Source: Antilocapra americana
Taxonomy: Eukaryota > Chordata > Mammalia > Artiodactyla > Antilocapridae
Assembly: GCA_007570785.1 (NCBI GenBank)
Contig: ML664199.1
Location: 20,654,597 to 20,718,596, forward strand
Length of the DNA stretch: 64,000 bases
Direction: 5' to 3'
The notes under the pieces are model-generated. The model searched no databases. It was given only the letters and a program-made list of their open reading frames with translations, and had not been told where the DNA came from. Position numbers and translations under genes: made by a program. Below, piece after piece: positions 21,178 to 34,303 of the stretch (position 1 is its first letter; each line of letters begins with the position of its first letter).

Positions 21178-21357
21178 ATTTGCTGTTAACCAAGGACTTC
21201 CCTGGTGGTCCAGTGGCTGAGACTTCTCCCTCCCAATGCAGAGTTAGGGTTAGGTTCGATCAGGGTTTTTGGTCAGGGACCTAGATCCCACACGCTTCAA
21301 CTAAGACCCACAGCAGCCAAATAAGTAAATTAAAAAAAAAAAAAAAAATTTGCTGTT
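21178..21357 (+). mobile_element. CHR-2-type tRNA-derived SINE
   Basis: GGACTTCCCTGGTGGTCCAG starts at 21194 and a B-box-like GGTTCGATC follows at 21252; the element ends in an A-tract at about 21331-21347. ATTTGCTGTT occurs at 21178-21187 and 21348-21357 as a probable target-site duplication. Confidence 0.85.
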
Positions 21358-22957
21358 TCCAGTATTTCAAACTTCACCACCACCACGTTCCCCATGGAAC
21401 TTTTCTCCTTCCTTTAAGGCTTTCTCAACTGCTACCTTTCTTTGGAAACCTTCTCTTAATTGACTAAATTAATTGCTTTGCCTAATCACTTGGTGTAGGT
21501 GTTCATTACTGTTTGCCAAAATGTTAATTAATATCCAGTAGTCCTATAGGCAGATTACAAATAAGTATTATGAGAATTCAGAAGAATTAAGGAACTTTTC
21601 ACAAGATATTTATGTTGGTTTCCATTTATTATATCATAATAATCATAATAGTGCTGCATAGCAATATTATAGACTTCATCTGATTTATGTAAATTATACT
21701 AAAACTAGCATGTGTATAGTACTTTCATATTTTATTTAGATTTTATGGTAGTGTTCTTTAGATGTGTATTTTTTTTATAATGTCTGTTTTGTATGCAAGT
21801 AAACTGAGATTCAGAGATACTAAATAAGTTGCTTAATATAGTAACTTAGTGATTTGTAAAAGGAAGATTAAATTCCAGTGTTCTAAATTTTAGATTCAAT
21901 AAAATTTCCATTAAATCAGCACAGATGCACTGCCCATCATGAAACTCAGAAGAAATTAATCTAAAGTTGTTAATGACTCGTGCCTCATGCTAGCTGTAGG
22001 GTTTCAGAAATTTAATTTTGATAGTTTGATAATGGATTTACCAAAATACTCTATTTCTTCTGAATATAATCATAACATTTTCTACCTACAATCCTCATAT
22101 GTGAGAAAAGAGCCTAAGAACGTTTTGTCCAACAGGTTACTTAGGCACTAAAGTTTTTCCATTAAAGCAGCCTTGGAGAGTTTATACTACAGTACCCTCA
22201 TTACACAGATTAGAGAAATGAAGTCCAGAAAATGTACTATCCTAAGTTATTACTATATTTTATTTATTAATTTATTATATATTTGTTAATACCTAAATAT
22301 CTTTGGTTTCCTGTTATCGCATATTCACAAAGGACTTTCTGGACTTATAAACTTCTGGAAATTTCCTAAATATCAGTTGAGTCTTCCATGAATAAAATTC
22401 CTGGTACAGACAAGTCATCTTTATTACACTCACTCCTTCTACCATCGATATGATAAACTGTACAGTTAATAGCCACACTGTTGGTTCCTTGCCTCTGAAT
22501 CCTCATAACCAACCACAGATTTAGAAATTTTCACAAAATTTATTGTTAGATATCATCTTAGTCCTTAAGGAAAAGATACCCAATTTCAACTACCCATTCA
22601 TTTTAGTCAAATTTGTAATTGAGCATTCTAAATTGATAATGTCTGTATGAGGAATCCAGCCATCAGAGAACAAGGAGAGATAACATATAAGGTCTTTTTA
22701 ATTCAGTGAGTCAATCATTCTCTTCAGGTGTTCACGATTAAGTGCTGGCTCTCACTATCATCAGTTTGTATGTGGTATGCTAAGACCATTGTTTACATGG
22801 AGCCCAGTCTAAAACAGCCACCTTCAAATTCACAGGGAATACTCAGTATATTTGAAAATCAAAAGACAATGAATTATCACTGTAGCAAACTTCATGCAGA
22901 CCCTCACCCAAGTTCAGCTCTTCAAAACGTCCTAGGCATAACGTCTTTTACCTCATG
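21358..22957. other. Intergenic, repeat-poor AT-rich block
   Basis: About 1.6 kb upstream of FANCL without a repeat I recognise and without coding signal. Confidence 0.5.
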
Positions 22958-23062
22958 CTTAGTTGCTAAGCTGTGCCCAACTCTTTGTGACCCCAAGGAC
23001 TGTAGCCCTCCAGGTTACTTTGTCCATGGAATTTCCCAGGCAAGAATACTGGAGTGGGTTGT
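22958..23062 (-). mobile_element. Bov-A SINE fragment
   Basis: TTAGTTGCTAAGCTGTGCCCAAC..CTTTGTGACCCCAAGGACTG..CAAGAATACTGGAGTGGGTTG is a reversed, truncated Bov-A. Confidence 0.85.
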
Positions 23063-23611
23063 GACTTCTTATATATTCTGCTGCAAGAGTTATTAATTAA
23101 ATGCTATTTCTTGAGGAAGAACTATATGTCCTAACATAGAAAAATCTGAAAAATTCTTATGATTGAAAAAGACAAGTTCCAGAATAACATGTTTACTACT
23201 ATATCATTTATGTTTAAATAAACTCAAAGTATATTTTTAGCAATGGTTACTTTTGGGGCAAGAGATAGGAGACAAAGAATGGGGGTGATAGCCTGGGGAA
23301 ACTTTTACCTTATCTGTAATATTAAAAAACTTTAAAATTTTAAGATTTACAATTTTAGCTTGAAATTTTGTCTTAAAATTTTAAGCACTTGTACCATTCT
23401 AATTAGGGTCTATCACTATTTTATTGCCCAAATGTTCAGCTTTGTTCCACATGTTTCTTCTCCCAGTTCCTATCAGTATAGAAGTAGGCTGCCAACCATT
23501 GACATTAGTGAGACTAATAAGGGAGAGTTTGCTTGAGAGTATTGAAGAAAGATAGTAAGAATGTTGGGAAATGCCAACATTAAGGAAGAATGGTGTAGAA
23601 CTGCCATGTAA
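23063..23611. other. Intergenic, no recognised element
   Basis: AT-rich sequence between a SINE and an L1 5' end; nothing recognisable beyond TTAAAATTTTAA-type words near 23325-23390. Confidence 0.45.
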
Positions 23612-25870
23612 GAGCCCTCTAGGTTGGTGGCGAAGATGATGGAATAGAAAGACCCTGAGCTTACATCCTCCATGGGCACACAAAAGTGACAAATATTTAC
23701 AGAACAATTTCCTATAAGAACAACCTGAAAACTAGCAGAAAAGAGTTTCCACAACTAAACATATAAAGAAGAAACTACAATGAGGCAGGTAGAAGGATAT
23801 ACTCGTGTTAATACACACACACCCTGGGTAGATAGATATCACTCATAAATGGGAAGATAATCACAACTGCAGAGTTCTCTATAAGGAACAAGTGGTCCAA
23901 GTCCCACATTGAGCTCCCCGGCCCAGGAGTCCGGACCTGAGAACATGAAACCCCAAAACATCTTCCATTGAAAGCCAGCAGGGCATGCACAGGGAAGTGC
24001 CAGAGAACTGTAGGAAACAGAGACTCTGCTCTTAAAGGGTACACACGAAACCTCACAGGCTCCAAGTTCCTTCACAAAGGCAGTAATTTGAAAGGATCCT
24101 AACAGACCCATTTGCCGATCTTGGAGAGGCTCTCAGAGAGGCGAGAGGCAACTGGGATTTGCTCTGGGGACAGTGATGCTGGTGAGAGCATTTGGGGGAT
24201 TGTGTTCTACCACAAGGATGCTGATGCTGGCAAGCACCATTTTGGAGTCCTTCCTCTAGCCTGTTAGTGCCAGAAGCTTATGCATCCACCAGTGAGTCAC
24301 TGTCAGTCCTCAGACTCCCTGGTTCAAGATGTCAGCTGTGCAGAGACCCAGCCATGCCCACCGGCAAGCAAGCAGCTACCACGTTAGGCAGCGCACTGGC
24401 AGCCAGATAGGCTTAAGGTTAGCACTGCTTACCATCGTGCCCACAGTAGTTGTCCCCACTACAAGAGAAGGGGCCACACAGCCCATATAAAGGGGGCACC
24501 TCTGGAGCATAGAGGGTGCCTCTAGTAAATAAAAGAGAGTGAGCTTTTGGGCCCCATAAAACCTCTTTAACATGAGTCCATTTCTCTTAGATCAGGAGAA
24601 ATAAACACAGTATCAGGTAAAATGAGGAGAGACAGGAATGTGTTTAAAACAAAGAAATGCTACTTCAGAAGAGCTAAATGAAGATAAGCAATGTACCCAA
24701 TAAGAAGTCCAAGGGAATGATTATAAATATGCTTAATGGATGAACATTGATCTTTGTAATCATAAATCAAGAATGGATCAACACAGTGAAAAGATTAGCA
24801 AAATGTTCGAAAATATAAAGAAGAACTAAGCAGAGGAACACAATAGCAAATAAATAATACACTAGAAGGACTCAACAGTAGATTAGATGATACAAAGGAA
24901 TGGATTTGACAGTCACTGAACTAGAAGATAGGGTAGTGGAAATTGCCCCAGCTGAACAGAAAAAAGGAAAAATAATTTTTTAAAATGAGGATAGTTTAAG
25001 AGACCTTTGGGATTGTGGCAATCTGCAGATTCAATATAATCTCTATCAAATATACCAATGGCATTTCTCATAGAACTAAAACAAATAATTCTAAAATTTG
25101 TATGGAGACCTAGAATACTCCGAGTGGCCAAAACAATGTTGAGGAAGAAGAACAAATCTGGAGGTGGAATGCTCCCTGATTTTTAAATATACTGCAAGGC
25201 TACAGTAAACAAAACAGTATAGTGCCAGCATGAAAACAGATACATAGATCAATGCAACATAATAGAGAGCCTGAAATAAACTCAGACACATATCAATTAA
25301 TCTATGACAAAGGAGGCAAGAAAATGCAATGGAGAAAAGATAGCCCTCTTCAAAAATGGTGTTGAAAAAGCTAGACAGCATCATGAGAAAGTATCAAACT
25401 GTGCTACTCTCTCACACCATGCACAGAAATAAATTCAAAATGGATTAAAGTCTTAAATGTGAGAGCTAAAACTATAAAACTCCTAGAAGGAAATGTAGGC
25501 AATAAATTCTTTGACAATGGTCTTAGCAACATTTGTTTTATATGTCTCCTCAGGCAAGGGAAACAAAACCAAAAATAAACAAATGGGACTACATCAAACT
25601 ATAAAGCTTTTACACAGTGAAGGAAACTATTAACAACCTTATTAGGCCACCTAGTGAATGGGAGGAGATATTTGCAAAAAATACATCCAATAAGGGTTTA
25701 ACATCCAAAATACACAAAGAACATATACAACTCAACATCAAAACAACAAAAACAAACAACCCATTAGAAAACAGGAAGAGGCCTGAACTGACGTTTTCCT
25801 AAATAAAACAAATGTCCAACAGATCATGAAAAAATACTCAGTGAAAAACCAAAGGAAAGCAAGAGAAAAG
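23612..25870 (+). mobile_element. L1 with a large internal deletion
   Basis: 23612-24600 resembles an artiodactyl L1 5' UTR. 24600-25010 follows the start of ORF1 (TATCAGGTAAAATGAGGAGA, AACACAGTGAAAAGATTAGC, AGTAGATTAGATGATACAAA). At about 25012-25020 the sequence jumps from ORF1 (GATAGTTTAAGAGACC) to late ORF2 (CTGCAGATTCAATATAATC) and continues to about 25870. Roughly 3-4 kb is missing. All frames are broken. Confidence 0.8.
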
Positions 25871-25951
25871 AGCACACAAAGAGATTTACAAAGTTCTCAC
25901 TTTTATTCTGGAAAACTGAAGCTGAGAAATAAAAGGGTGTGAGAGGGGATG

Positions 25952-26166
25952 TGCTTCCCAGGTGGTGCTAGTGGTAAAGAATCCTTCTGCCAATGCAGGA
26001 AGCATAGACTCAAATTTGATCCCTGGGTTGGGAAGATACCCTGGAGATTGGCAACCCACTCCAGTATTCTTGCCTTGAGAATCCCCTTGGATAGAGGAGC
26101 CTGGCAAGATATACTCCATAGGGTCGCACAGAGTCAGACACAACCAAAGTGAGTTAACAGGCATGC
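25952..26166 (+). mobile_element. Bov-tA SINE
   Basis: CTTCCCAGGTGGTGCTAGTGG head, GATCCCTGGGTTGGGAAGA B-box region, then CCACTCCAGTATTCTTGCC and a GTCAGACACAACC 3' end. Confidence 0.9.
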
Positions 26167-26192
26167 ACTTGAGGAAACAGTTGTGATCTTTT

Positions 26193-26238
26193 TATTGTTG
26201 TCCAGTCGCTCAGTTGTGTCTGACTCTTTGTGATCCAG
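26193..26238 (-). mobile_element. Bov-A SINE 3' fragment
   Basis: TTGTTGTCCAGTCGCTCAGTTGTGTCTGACTCTTTGTGATCC, a 46-bp reversed Bov-A end next to a BovB. Confidence 0.75.
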
Positions 26239-26252
26239 TTCTCAATTATGGT

Positions 26253-28096
26253 TTTTGAGAAAAGAAGAGAAAGGAAACATATATCCATCTGAATGCAAAG
26301 TTGCAAAGAACAGCAAGGAGAGATAAGAAAGCCTTCCTAAGTGATCCATGAAGATAAATAGAGGGAAAATATAGAATGGGAAAGACTAGAGTTATTTTCG
26401 AGAAAATTAGAGATACCAATGGAATATTTCATGCAAAGGTTGACACAATAAAAGACAAAAACGGTATGAAACTAACTGAAGCAGAAGATATTAAGAAGAG
26501 GTGGCAAGAAGACACAGAAGAACTGTACAAAAAACATATTCATGACCCAGAAACCATGATGGTGTGATCACTCACCTAGCACCAGACATCCTAGAATGCA
26601 TAGTCAAGTGGGCCTTAGGAAGCATCACTACGAACAAAGCTAGGGGAAGTGATAGAATTCCAGTTGAGCTATTTCAAATCCCCAAAAATGATGCTGTGAA
26701 AGTGCTGCATTCAACATGCTAGCAAATTTGGGAAACACAGCAAAGGCCACAAGTTTGGAAAAGGTCAGTTTTTATTCCAATCCCAAAGAAAGGCAATGCC
26801 AAAGAAGGTTCAAACTACAGCACAATTGCACTCATCTCACACAGTAGCAAAGTAATGCTCAAAATTCGCCAAGTTAAGCTTCAACAGTACATGAACCAAA
26901 AACTTCCAAATGTTCAAGCTGGATTTAGAAAAGGCAGAGGAACCAAAGATTAAATTGCCAAAATCCAATGGATCATAGAAAAAGCAAGAGAATCCCAGAA
27001 AAACATTTACTGCTTCATTGATTACACCAAAGCTTTTATCTGTGTGGATCACAAGAAACTGAAAAATTCTTCAAGAGATGGGAATACCAGACCACCTGAC
27101 CTGCCTCCTGAGAAGCCTGTATGCAGGTCAAGAAGCAACAGTTAGAACTGGTCATGGACCAACAGACTGGTTCCAAATTGGAAAAGAAATACGTCTAGGC
27201 TGTATATTGTCACCCTGCTTATTTAACTTATATGCAGAATACATCATGAGAAATGCTGGACTTGCTGAAGCACAAGTTAGAATCAAGATTACCTGGAGAA
27301 ATATCAATAACCTTAGATAGGCAGATGACACCACCCTTAAGATAGAAAGCGAAGAGGAACTAAAGAGCCTCTTGATGAAAATGAAAGAGGAGAGTGAAAA
27401 AGTTGGCTTAAAACTCAGCATTCAAAAAATGAGGATCATGGCATACTGTTCCATCACTTCATGGCAAATAGATGGGGAAACAATGGAAACAGTGACAGAC
27501 TTTATTTTCTTGGGCTCCAAAATCACTGCAGATGGTGAGTGCAGACTTGAAATTTAAAAATGCTTGCTCCTTGGAAGAAAAGCAATGACCAATGTAGACA
27601 GCATATTAAAAAACAGAGACATTACTTTGCTGTCAAAGGTCTAACTCTTAAAAGCTATGGTTTTTCCAGTAATCATATATGGATGTGAGTTGGACCATAA
27701 AGAAAGCTGAGCACTGAAGAATTGATGCTTTTGAACTGTGGTGTTGGAGAAGACTCTTGACAGTCCCTTGGATTGCAAGGACATCTAACCAGTCAATCCT
27801 AAACGAAAACCAGTCCTGAATATTCATTGGAAGGACTGATGCTGAAGCTGAAACTCCCATACTTTGGCCACCTGATGCAAAGAACTGACTCATTGGAAAA
27901 GACCCTGATGCTGTGAAAGATTGAAGGCAGGAGGAGAAGGGGACAATACAAGATAAGATGGTTAGATGGCATCACTGACTCAGTGGACGTGAGTTTGAGC
28001 AAACTCTGGGAGTTGGTGATGGGCAGGAAAGCCTTGTGTGCTTCAGTCCATGGGGTCATAAAGAGTCAGACACAACTGAGTGACTGAACTGAACTA
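26253..28096 (+). mobile_element. BovB LINE, RT region to 3' end
   Basis: Covers BovB from the pre-RT region (GAGAAAAGAAGAGAAAGG) to its 3' tail (TGACTGAACTGAACTAAA). Frames 26376-26567, 27078-27320 and 27372-27557 show pieces of the RT (LTEAEDIKKRWQED, GIPDHLTCLLRSLYAGQ). The catalytic Tyr codon is a stop (TAGGCAGATGAC near 27317), so it is dead. Confidence 0.94.
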
Positions 28097-28145
28097 AATC
28101 ATATTAAATTATTTTAATACACAGGTGTCCAGGTTTATCCTCAAC

Positions 28146-28305
28146 TAGTGTTTCTCAATGTTTGCTCCTTGGACCTGCATCACCTGGGAGCATGTTGTTC
28201 CAGATCTGCTGAATCCCTTAAATCTGGGAGACAAGCTCAACAGTGATTAACGAATTTATTTTTTCACATGCGATTCTGATGCAAGCTAAAGTTTGAAACC
28301 ATTAC
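28146..28305 (+). mobile_element. MER5A-type hAT MITE
   Basis: TAGTGTTTCTCAATGTTTGC start, CATCACCTGGGAGCATGTTG, GATTCTGATGCAAGCTAAAG and GTTTGAAACCATT end match MER5A, diverged. Confidence 0.75.
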
Positions 28306-28888
28306 CCTGGACTTAGTGAATCTACATTTTACATATGAATCTGTTGTGCACCCAGTTGAAGTCACTTCACTAAATAGACAAATAATTGTTCAGACAGACG
28401 ATTTACAGTTACACTCTCGGAGTTAGCTGGCTACATAGTTAAGGCTTAGAGGATATTAGCTAAAGAAAAAAACATAGTTTATTAGTGTCAAACCAATATT
28501 TAAATGACCCTCTTAATACAGAGATAATTTTAATTATAATAAGGGAAATACATGGAAATATATATATTTTAAAGCTGAAAGATTACTCCCAACTTAGGTC
28601 TGATATCAATATTAAGGAGCTGAAATTTTCTTGACTTTTCTCCTGGTCCCAAAATCACTGCTAGAACTCTAGACATCGTTAGATGGAAGGGCAATGATAG
28701 CTTTCCCAGAGGCCTGTTTGAACAATCTTATGTCAGATTGGCCATCCCATATGCAAAAGCTCTGGGAAGTGCAGTTTTTCAGCTAACACATTGCCTAGAA
28801 TTCTGTTAGAATAAAAGAGAGAATGGTTGAGATGAGCCATTTCCCATTTTTGCAATACTGTGAACCCTCTTCCTCCAACAACAAAAAC
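28306..28888. other. Intergenic unique sequence
   Basis: No element or coding signal recognised. Confidence 0.5.
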
Positions 28889-28901
28889 GATTTGAACTTT
28901 T

Positions 28902-28953
<52 letters not shown>

Positions 28954-29184
28954 ATGCTAAATAGTTTTCAGTCATGTCCGACTTTTTCCGACCCTATAGA
29001 CTGTAGCCCACCAGGCTCCTCTGTCCATGGGGATTCTCCAAGCAAGAACACTGGAGTGGGTTGCCATGCCCTTCTCCAGGGGATCTTCCCAACCCAGGGA
29101 TCAAACCTGACTCTCTTAGTTCTCCTGCATTGGCAGACAGGTTCTTTACCACTAGCGCTGACTGGGAAGCCTGATTTGAACTTT
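28889..29184 (-). mobile_element. Bov-tA SINE with a (TG)n tail, inside its target-site duplication
   Basis: A reversed Bov-tA (28953-29172, from TTTTCAGTCATGTCCGAC to CTGACTGGGAAGCCT). Perfect 12-bp copies of GATTTGAACTTT lie at 28889-28900 and 29173-29184. The dinucleotide repeat at 28904-28952 lies inside the duplication, at the SINE's 3' end. Confidence 0.93.
28904..28952. repeat. (TG)24 microsatellite
   Basis: About 49 bp of uninterrupted GT/TG repeat, following GAG and preceding CATGCTAA. Confidence 0.97.
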
Positions 29185-30059
29185 ACTGGCTTGGAAGTTT
29201 TAATGAAATGCATACTTCATACAACAAACTTTCAGGCTGAAGGTCCATTATAAATAAGTGTATTTCCAAAGATCTAACAGTATGTTTTCCTCTATTTTTA
29301 AAATTTTACAAGTTGATTTTTTAAAAGAATACTAAAATTAATTTATATTTTATTTACTAACTGAAAAACAGTTAAGAAGCAATACAACACTTCCTATTTT
29401 GTAAATTTATGTGTGAACTATACAGTAATGAAATATGCTACACATAGAATAAGAAAACTATGAAAGTATATTATATGGTATGGTTCATGCTATTTCTTTA
29501 AAGACTCCTTTGTTGATAGAATAGGATTTACTAAAATAGTAATTTGGTTACTATTTAATGTTGCTTGCTTTATTAACAGACAAATAGAGCAAATAAAGTA
29601 ACCTGAATTATCTGTAATGTGAAGATAGCTAATTTTACAAAATTCTGGGAAATAACTAAACAAAACTAAATTAAAATCACCCTAAGATTCAGAAGTGATT
29701 TTACACATAAGTCATTTCAAAATGATTTCAACTGTCTTAATAAAAAATAGTAATACTTTATTCTTCAAAATTGTCAATGTTAGCAGATCTATGGAAAAGC
29801 AAAGAATGATACATTTCTGATAGTAGATATAATTTGCAAACTGTTTCTAAAAAGCAACTTACTTATATGTAGCAAGAACCATTATTTTCTTTTGAGCAAG
29901 TACCACTTATGGGAGTATATCCTAAGAAAATAACTTTTAAAAGTTTATAGAACTAGGAGATGACCTAATGTCCAGTAAGTTGGAAATGGTTAAGTTATAT
30001 AAAATAATAGAATGTCTAAAAGTCATTAAAATTCATAGATATGTGTGTATTGTATACAA
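29185..30059. other. Intergenic AT-rich, repeat-poor
   Basis: No recognised element; very AT-rich. Confidence 0.5.
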
Positions 30060-30272
30060 TTGTTTGTTGTTGTTTAGTCACTAAGTCATGTAGGTCTCTT
30101 TTGTGACCCCATGGTCTGTAGCTCCCAGGCTCCTCTGTGGAATTTCCCAGACAAGAATACTGGAGTGGGTTGCCATTTCCTTTTACAGGAGGTCTTCCTG
30201 ACCCAGGGATCAAACCCATGTCTCCTGCGCTGACAAGCGGATCCTTTACCACCTCTCCACCGGGTAAACCCA
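30060..30272 (-). mobile_element. Bov-tA SINE
   Basis: TTGTTGTTTAGTCACTAAGTC start, CTTTTGTGACCCCATGGTC, GAATACTGGAGTGGGTTGCC and a reversed tRNA head with CAAACCCATGTCTCC. Confidence 0.88.
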
Positions 30273-32165
30273 TGTAGAGAATATTGGTGTATAAAGAGTG
30301 TATATGAAATCCCAGTATATCAAAGAGCAAATCAGTGTCAAGAGAAAAAGAAGGAACTTGCATAATTAGTTGATATTTTTAAAATAAAAGATTCTTCATT
30401 TTTCTTTGTGAAGTCAGTTATTTAACAGTACTATGAATTTCTTAAAAGAAGGTATTAGCAAATATTTTTGTAAATGTAAATGTTGTCAGGTATAAAGTTA
30501 TCTATTGAGTTGGAGGAAACATAGTTTAATGAAAAGAGAGTCAAGAAACTTCAAAAACTTGCTTTTGCATAAATCACATAATGATCGCTAAGGTCCTTTG
30601 CAATTCTGAAAGTGGATTTGTAAGAAATGAATGGGTTCAAAAATAAAACCTATACACATAGTCAAATACGGATTATCTGAATAATAAACTTGAAAAAAAC
30701 TTTAAAAATCATATTGTGAATTGTCTGCCTAATTAAGAATGTGTTTCTGAAATCTAAAGTAGAATACTGAAATTGGATGTTTCTACTATTTTGTCAACAA
30801 TTAGGAACATAATTTTGCATATTTTCAGGTGGACAATAAATGCTTTCAGGAAATGATGAAAAGTTATGAACCAATTATTGCAGCAGGGGGTGAAGTTCAT
30901 GTTCAGTCTAGACTAAGCTGCAACAAAGAATTATAGCAAAACATCTTTACATAATGATTATTTTGTTTCATGAATTAAGAATTCCGCAAATCCTTAAGAT
31001 GATCATGTTCAAATTATGCACATAAACCTTATCAGTGCAGATGTGGATAATCTCCCATTTGTAGGTGCTTATCATTCAGAAATGATTACATACCATCATT
31101 CCAAAATTCAGGGTAATTACATATATAGTAACTATATACATATCATTATTTCAAAATGACAAAAGCATTTTAAGTAACTATAGAAAATTAGCAGAACTTT
31201 AAAAATAAACTTCAAAATCCTCTCAAGTATATAAAATTGTTTCTTGTAAAATAGTTAAAATCTTCAAATAGTCCATCTGAAGGAGATTCATTTTAATGTG
31301 ATTTTTCTTTATAGCCTAAAAAAGGTACAAAAGAAAGGACACCGTGAAAGCGAAAAGGCACAAAGGAAAAGGTGTCACATGTTGAGGTTGGTGAAGTCAA
31401 AGTTTTAAAGCTGGGACTTCATACGAAAACCTGACTGACAAAAGATGAAATCATACAAGTTTGTAGAACTCTTTAGATTATTATTCACTAGACTTACAGA
31501 TTAATATAAGTATAGTTACAGCTTTGTACTGGTACATTTCTTATAAATTGTAATAGTGTAGAAGTATTTTCTGTATTTAAAATTTGTTGAGTATTTTGAA
31601 AAGTATCTTCTATTACCTTACTGTGTGTGATTTGGTGGAAGTCACAGCTGAAATTATTCTCTCTTCCTCAGCTGTCCTGATGCTCTGAAAAATAGATGTA
31701 AACTCAGAAGAATATAAAAATTGAAAGCAAAGAAATGCATCCAGCAACCATAAAGCCCCGCAGATAACCACTCTGCTAGAATAGTCTTAAATATCTTTAG
31801 TTAAATTTCAACTAACCTCATTTCAGTCAAATACAACTTTATATTGCTGTACAGAATATATTGAGCTATAAAGCCCATAGTCCTTCAGCCATCTAAATGA
31901 AGCCATGCCCATGTCAAATGTGACTATGGATGAAAAATGGATAAAAATGAATCTGTGTAGAGGCAGGAGCCACAGAAATCCCTGAACTTGATGAGCAGAA
32001 TAAAAATCCAGAAATTTTTCCTGCTGCCAGAGTAGGGTCTCTTTACAGTACCTAACTTGCAAGATTTCCTAACTCTGTGAACACGGTTATCTTCTATTAT
32101 CTTCTATTCCCTTTGCCAAATGAATAAACAATATATTTACCCCATCCCTGCTTCACCACTGCATT
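30273..32165. other. Intergenic AT-rich, repeat-poor block
   Basis: Nearly 1.9 kb without a repeat or gene I recognise. Confidence 0.5.
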
Positions 32166-32166
32166 A

Positions 32167-32187
32167 TGTGTGTGTGTGTGTGTGTGT
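32167..32187. repeat. (TG)10 microsatellite
   Basis: Short uninterrupted TG run. Confidence 0.9.
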
Positions 32188-33967
32188 TTTGAAGTGGCAA
32201 GGGGTGGTGGCAGTGATTGAGGAATCTAAATCCAGATTCTAATAGAGAAGTTATATACCACTGAGAGATCCTGGAATTTGAGATGAATGCAGTGACAGAT
32301 GAAACTTTGGGTGTCCCCTTGGGGGAGGTGATGAATATGCCTTTTGCTTGAGAAGAGGAAGGATCAGAAGAGCAAACTATATTGGAGACCATTGAGGACT
32401 CACCAAACCCATTTCCTCTTTCTCCTGGGCCTGTAACTAAACATTTCCAGTCCCTTTTGCTATTTGATGTGGCCAAGTGACAGAGTTGTAGTCAATGGAA
32501 CCTTCTATGCATGATTCAACATTCTATTTTCCTGTCCACTGGCTTGAATCAAAGGATTCTGAAGCCCTCAGGAATGATGGAGGCATGAGGTAGAAAGAAG
32601 CTGTGTCTGAAATGTCTTCCAATTGACTTCATATGGAAGAGAAATAAACCATGTTATAGTTAAGGCCCTGAAATTGCGGGGTTCATTTGTTACACTAGCA
32701 TGTAGCACACATTATTCTAATACAGTGGATAGCAAATCACTATGGTATTTAGATTTCATTTCATCATTTAAAAGAGTGCAGTAAGAGCTCAAACATTTAT
32801 AATATGCCAAAATTATATCTTAGGATCTATTTAAACTTACAATGAAAAATTTTAGATGTCAGAAATATGTGCAATTAAAAATTTTAATCTGGGTAATATT
32901 TGAGTTGAAAATAAGAAGACCACTTCTCTGAGGCTCCACTATTATTATTCACTGAACTTCTATGATAAAGCCCAGGTGATATTATGTAGAGTAATAATCT
33001 ACACTTAAACACATTCAACAAATCTGAAATACCTATCCTGGAATAAACGATCATCAACCATTTTATCTATTTATCAAATATATTTTCTGCAAAATTTCTG
33101 TTTGGAAACATTTTATCAGCTTCTTCTTACTGAGGAATAGTAAAATTGAATATCTTTAAGAATAGCTAGCACTACAAATTAGTAAGAAATTCATCCTAAC
33201 TTTCAGTAACAATTTATTGTACATAAATGTGTTCTTACATTTTTTTTCTTACTTCTAAAGGCAATAATTCTTTCTGGACATTTAAAAATATCAGAAGGAA
33301 AAAAAGTCATTAAAAAGTGAAAAGTTTTTCAAGAATAAGCTCTTAAGCTTTGAGGAAAAAATAAGTTTTAAACCAACTTTTAAAGTCTTTCAAATAGCAG
33401 TTGTAATGTATGATTCCAATGGACAAAAATGTCAGCACATTTTCACTCTTCAAGAAATCTGGTAAAAGACTTTTGTGTCAAAAGTAACAATTTTTCTCAT
33501 GATGTAGTCAGACAATTTTACATGTGTCTTGATATATTTGGTTCTTTATCAAAACATTTTGAAATCAGCATTGTTTTGCTATTCTAATGGTTATAAAGAT
33601 TATTTTGTATACAATGGTTTAACATCAACATAACTTAATGGCAGAAAAGTATGTCTTTGATGCAATCAATAATTTCTCTGTCCCCAAACCTTCCTAATGA
33701 ACTTACTCCATAAAAAGAAATTCTTTTTTTACCAACTAAAATGATGTAATATTTAGACATTTTGAATTCTTATCTTCTTAATAATCCTGATTACCAAAAC
33801 TATTTTTATTAGAAACTGTCAAGTATGGACAGAGCTGATTTTTCTTTGTCATTGAGGCAAAAAGAAAAGTGTGTGTTTTCTCAATTGAAATAGCCAGGGC
33901 ACAAATAACACAAATGGCCTAATCTATCCAAGCTGTAAATTTTTTGGTAGATTGTATTCATTGACAA
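32188..33967. other. Intergenic block; old repeat-like part then unique AT-rich sequence
   Basis: About 32450-32700 (GAAGCTGTGTCTGAAATG, GAGAAATAAACCATGTTATAG, TTCATTTGTTACACTAGCATG) looks like an old interspersed repeat that I cannot name. The rest is AT-rich and unique. Confidence 0.45.
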
Positions 33968-34303
33968 GGCTTCCCTGGTAGCTCAGCTGGCAAAAGAGTC
34001 TGCCTGCAATGCAGGAGACCACAGTTCAGTTCCTGGGTCAGGAAGATCTGCTGGAGAAGGGATAGGCTACCCACTCCGGTATTCTTGGGCTTTCCTGGTG
34101 ACTCAGATGGTAAAGAATCCACCTACAATGTGGGAGACCTGGATTCAATCCCTGGGTTGGGAAGATCCCCTGGAAGGGGGCGTGGCAACCCACTCCAGTA
34201 TTCTTGCCTGAAGAATCCCCATGGACAGAGGAGCCTGGTAGGCTACAGTCCATGAGTCACAAAGAGATAGGACTGGTCAGCTAAGAACAGTGCAGCACAG
34301 CAC
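33968..34303 (+). mobile_element. Bov-tA SINE, long form with two tRNA-like heads
   Basis: Two heads in tandem (GGCTTCCCTGGTAGCTCAGC at 33968 and GGCTTTCCTGGTGACTCAGA at 34089) precede one Bov-A body ending GGCTACAGTCCATGAGTC. Same dimeric layout as 15205-15547. Confidence 0.9.

Noticed and set aside
28900..29253. Open frame beginning with a Cys-Val repeat
   Set aside because: It is a translation of the TG microsatellite and the reversed Bov-tA.
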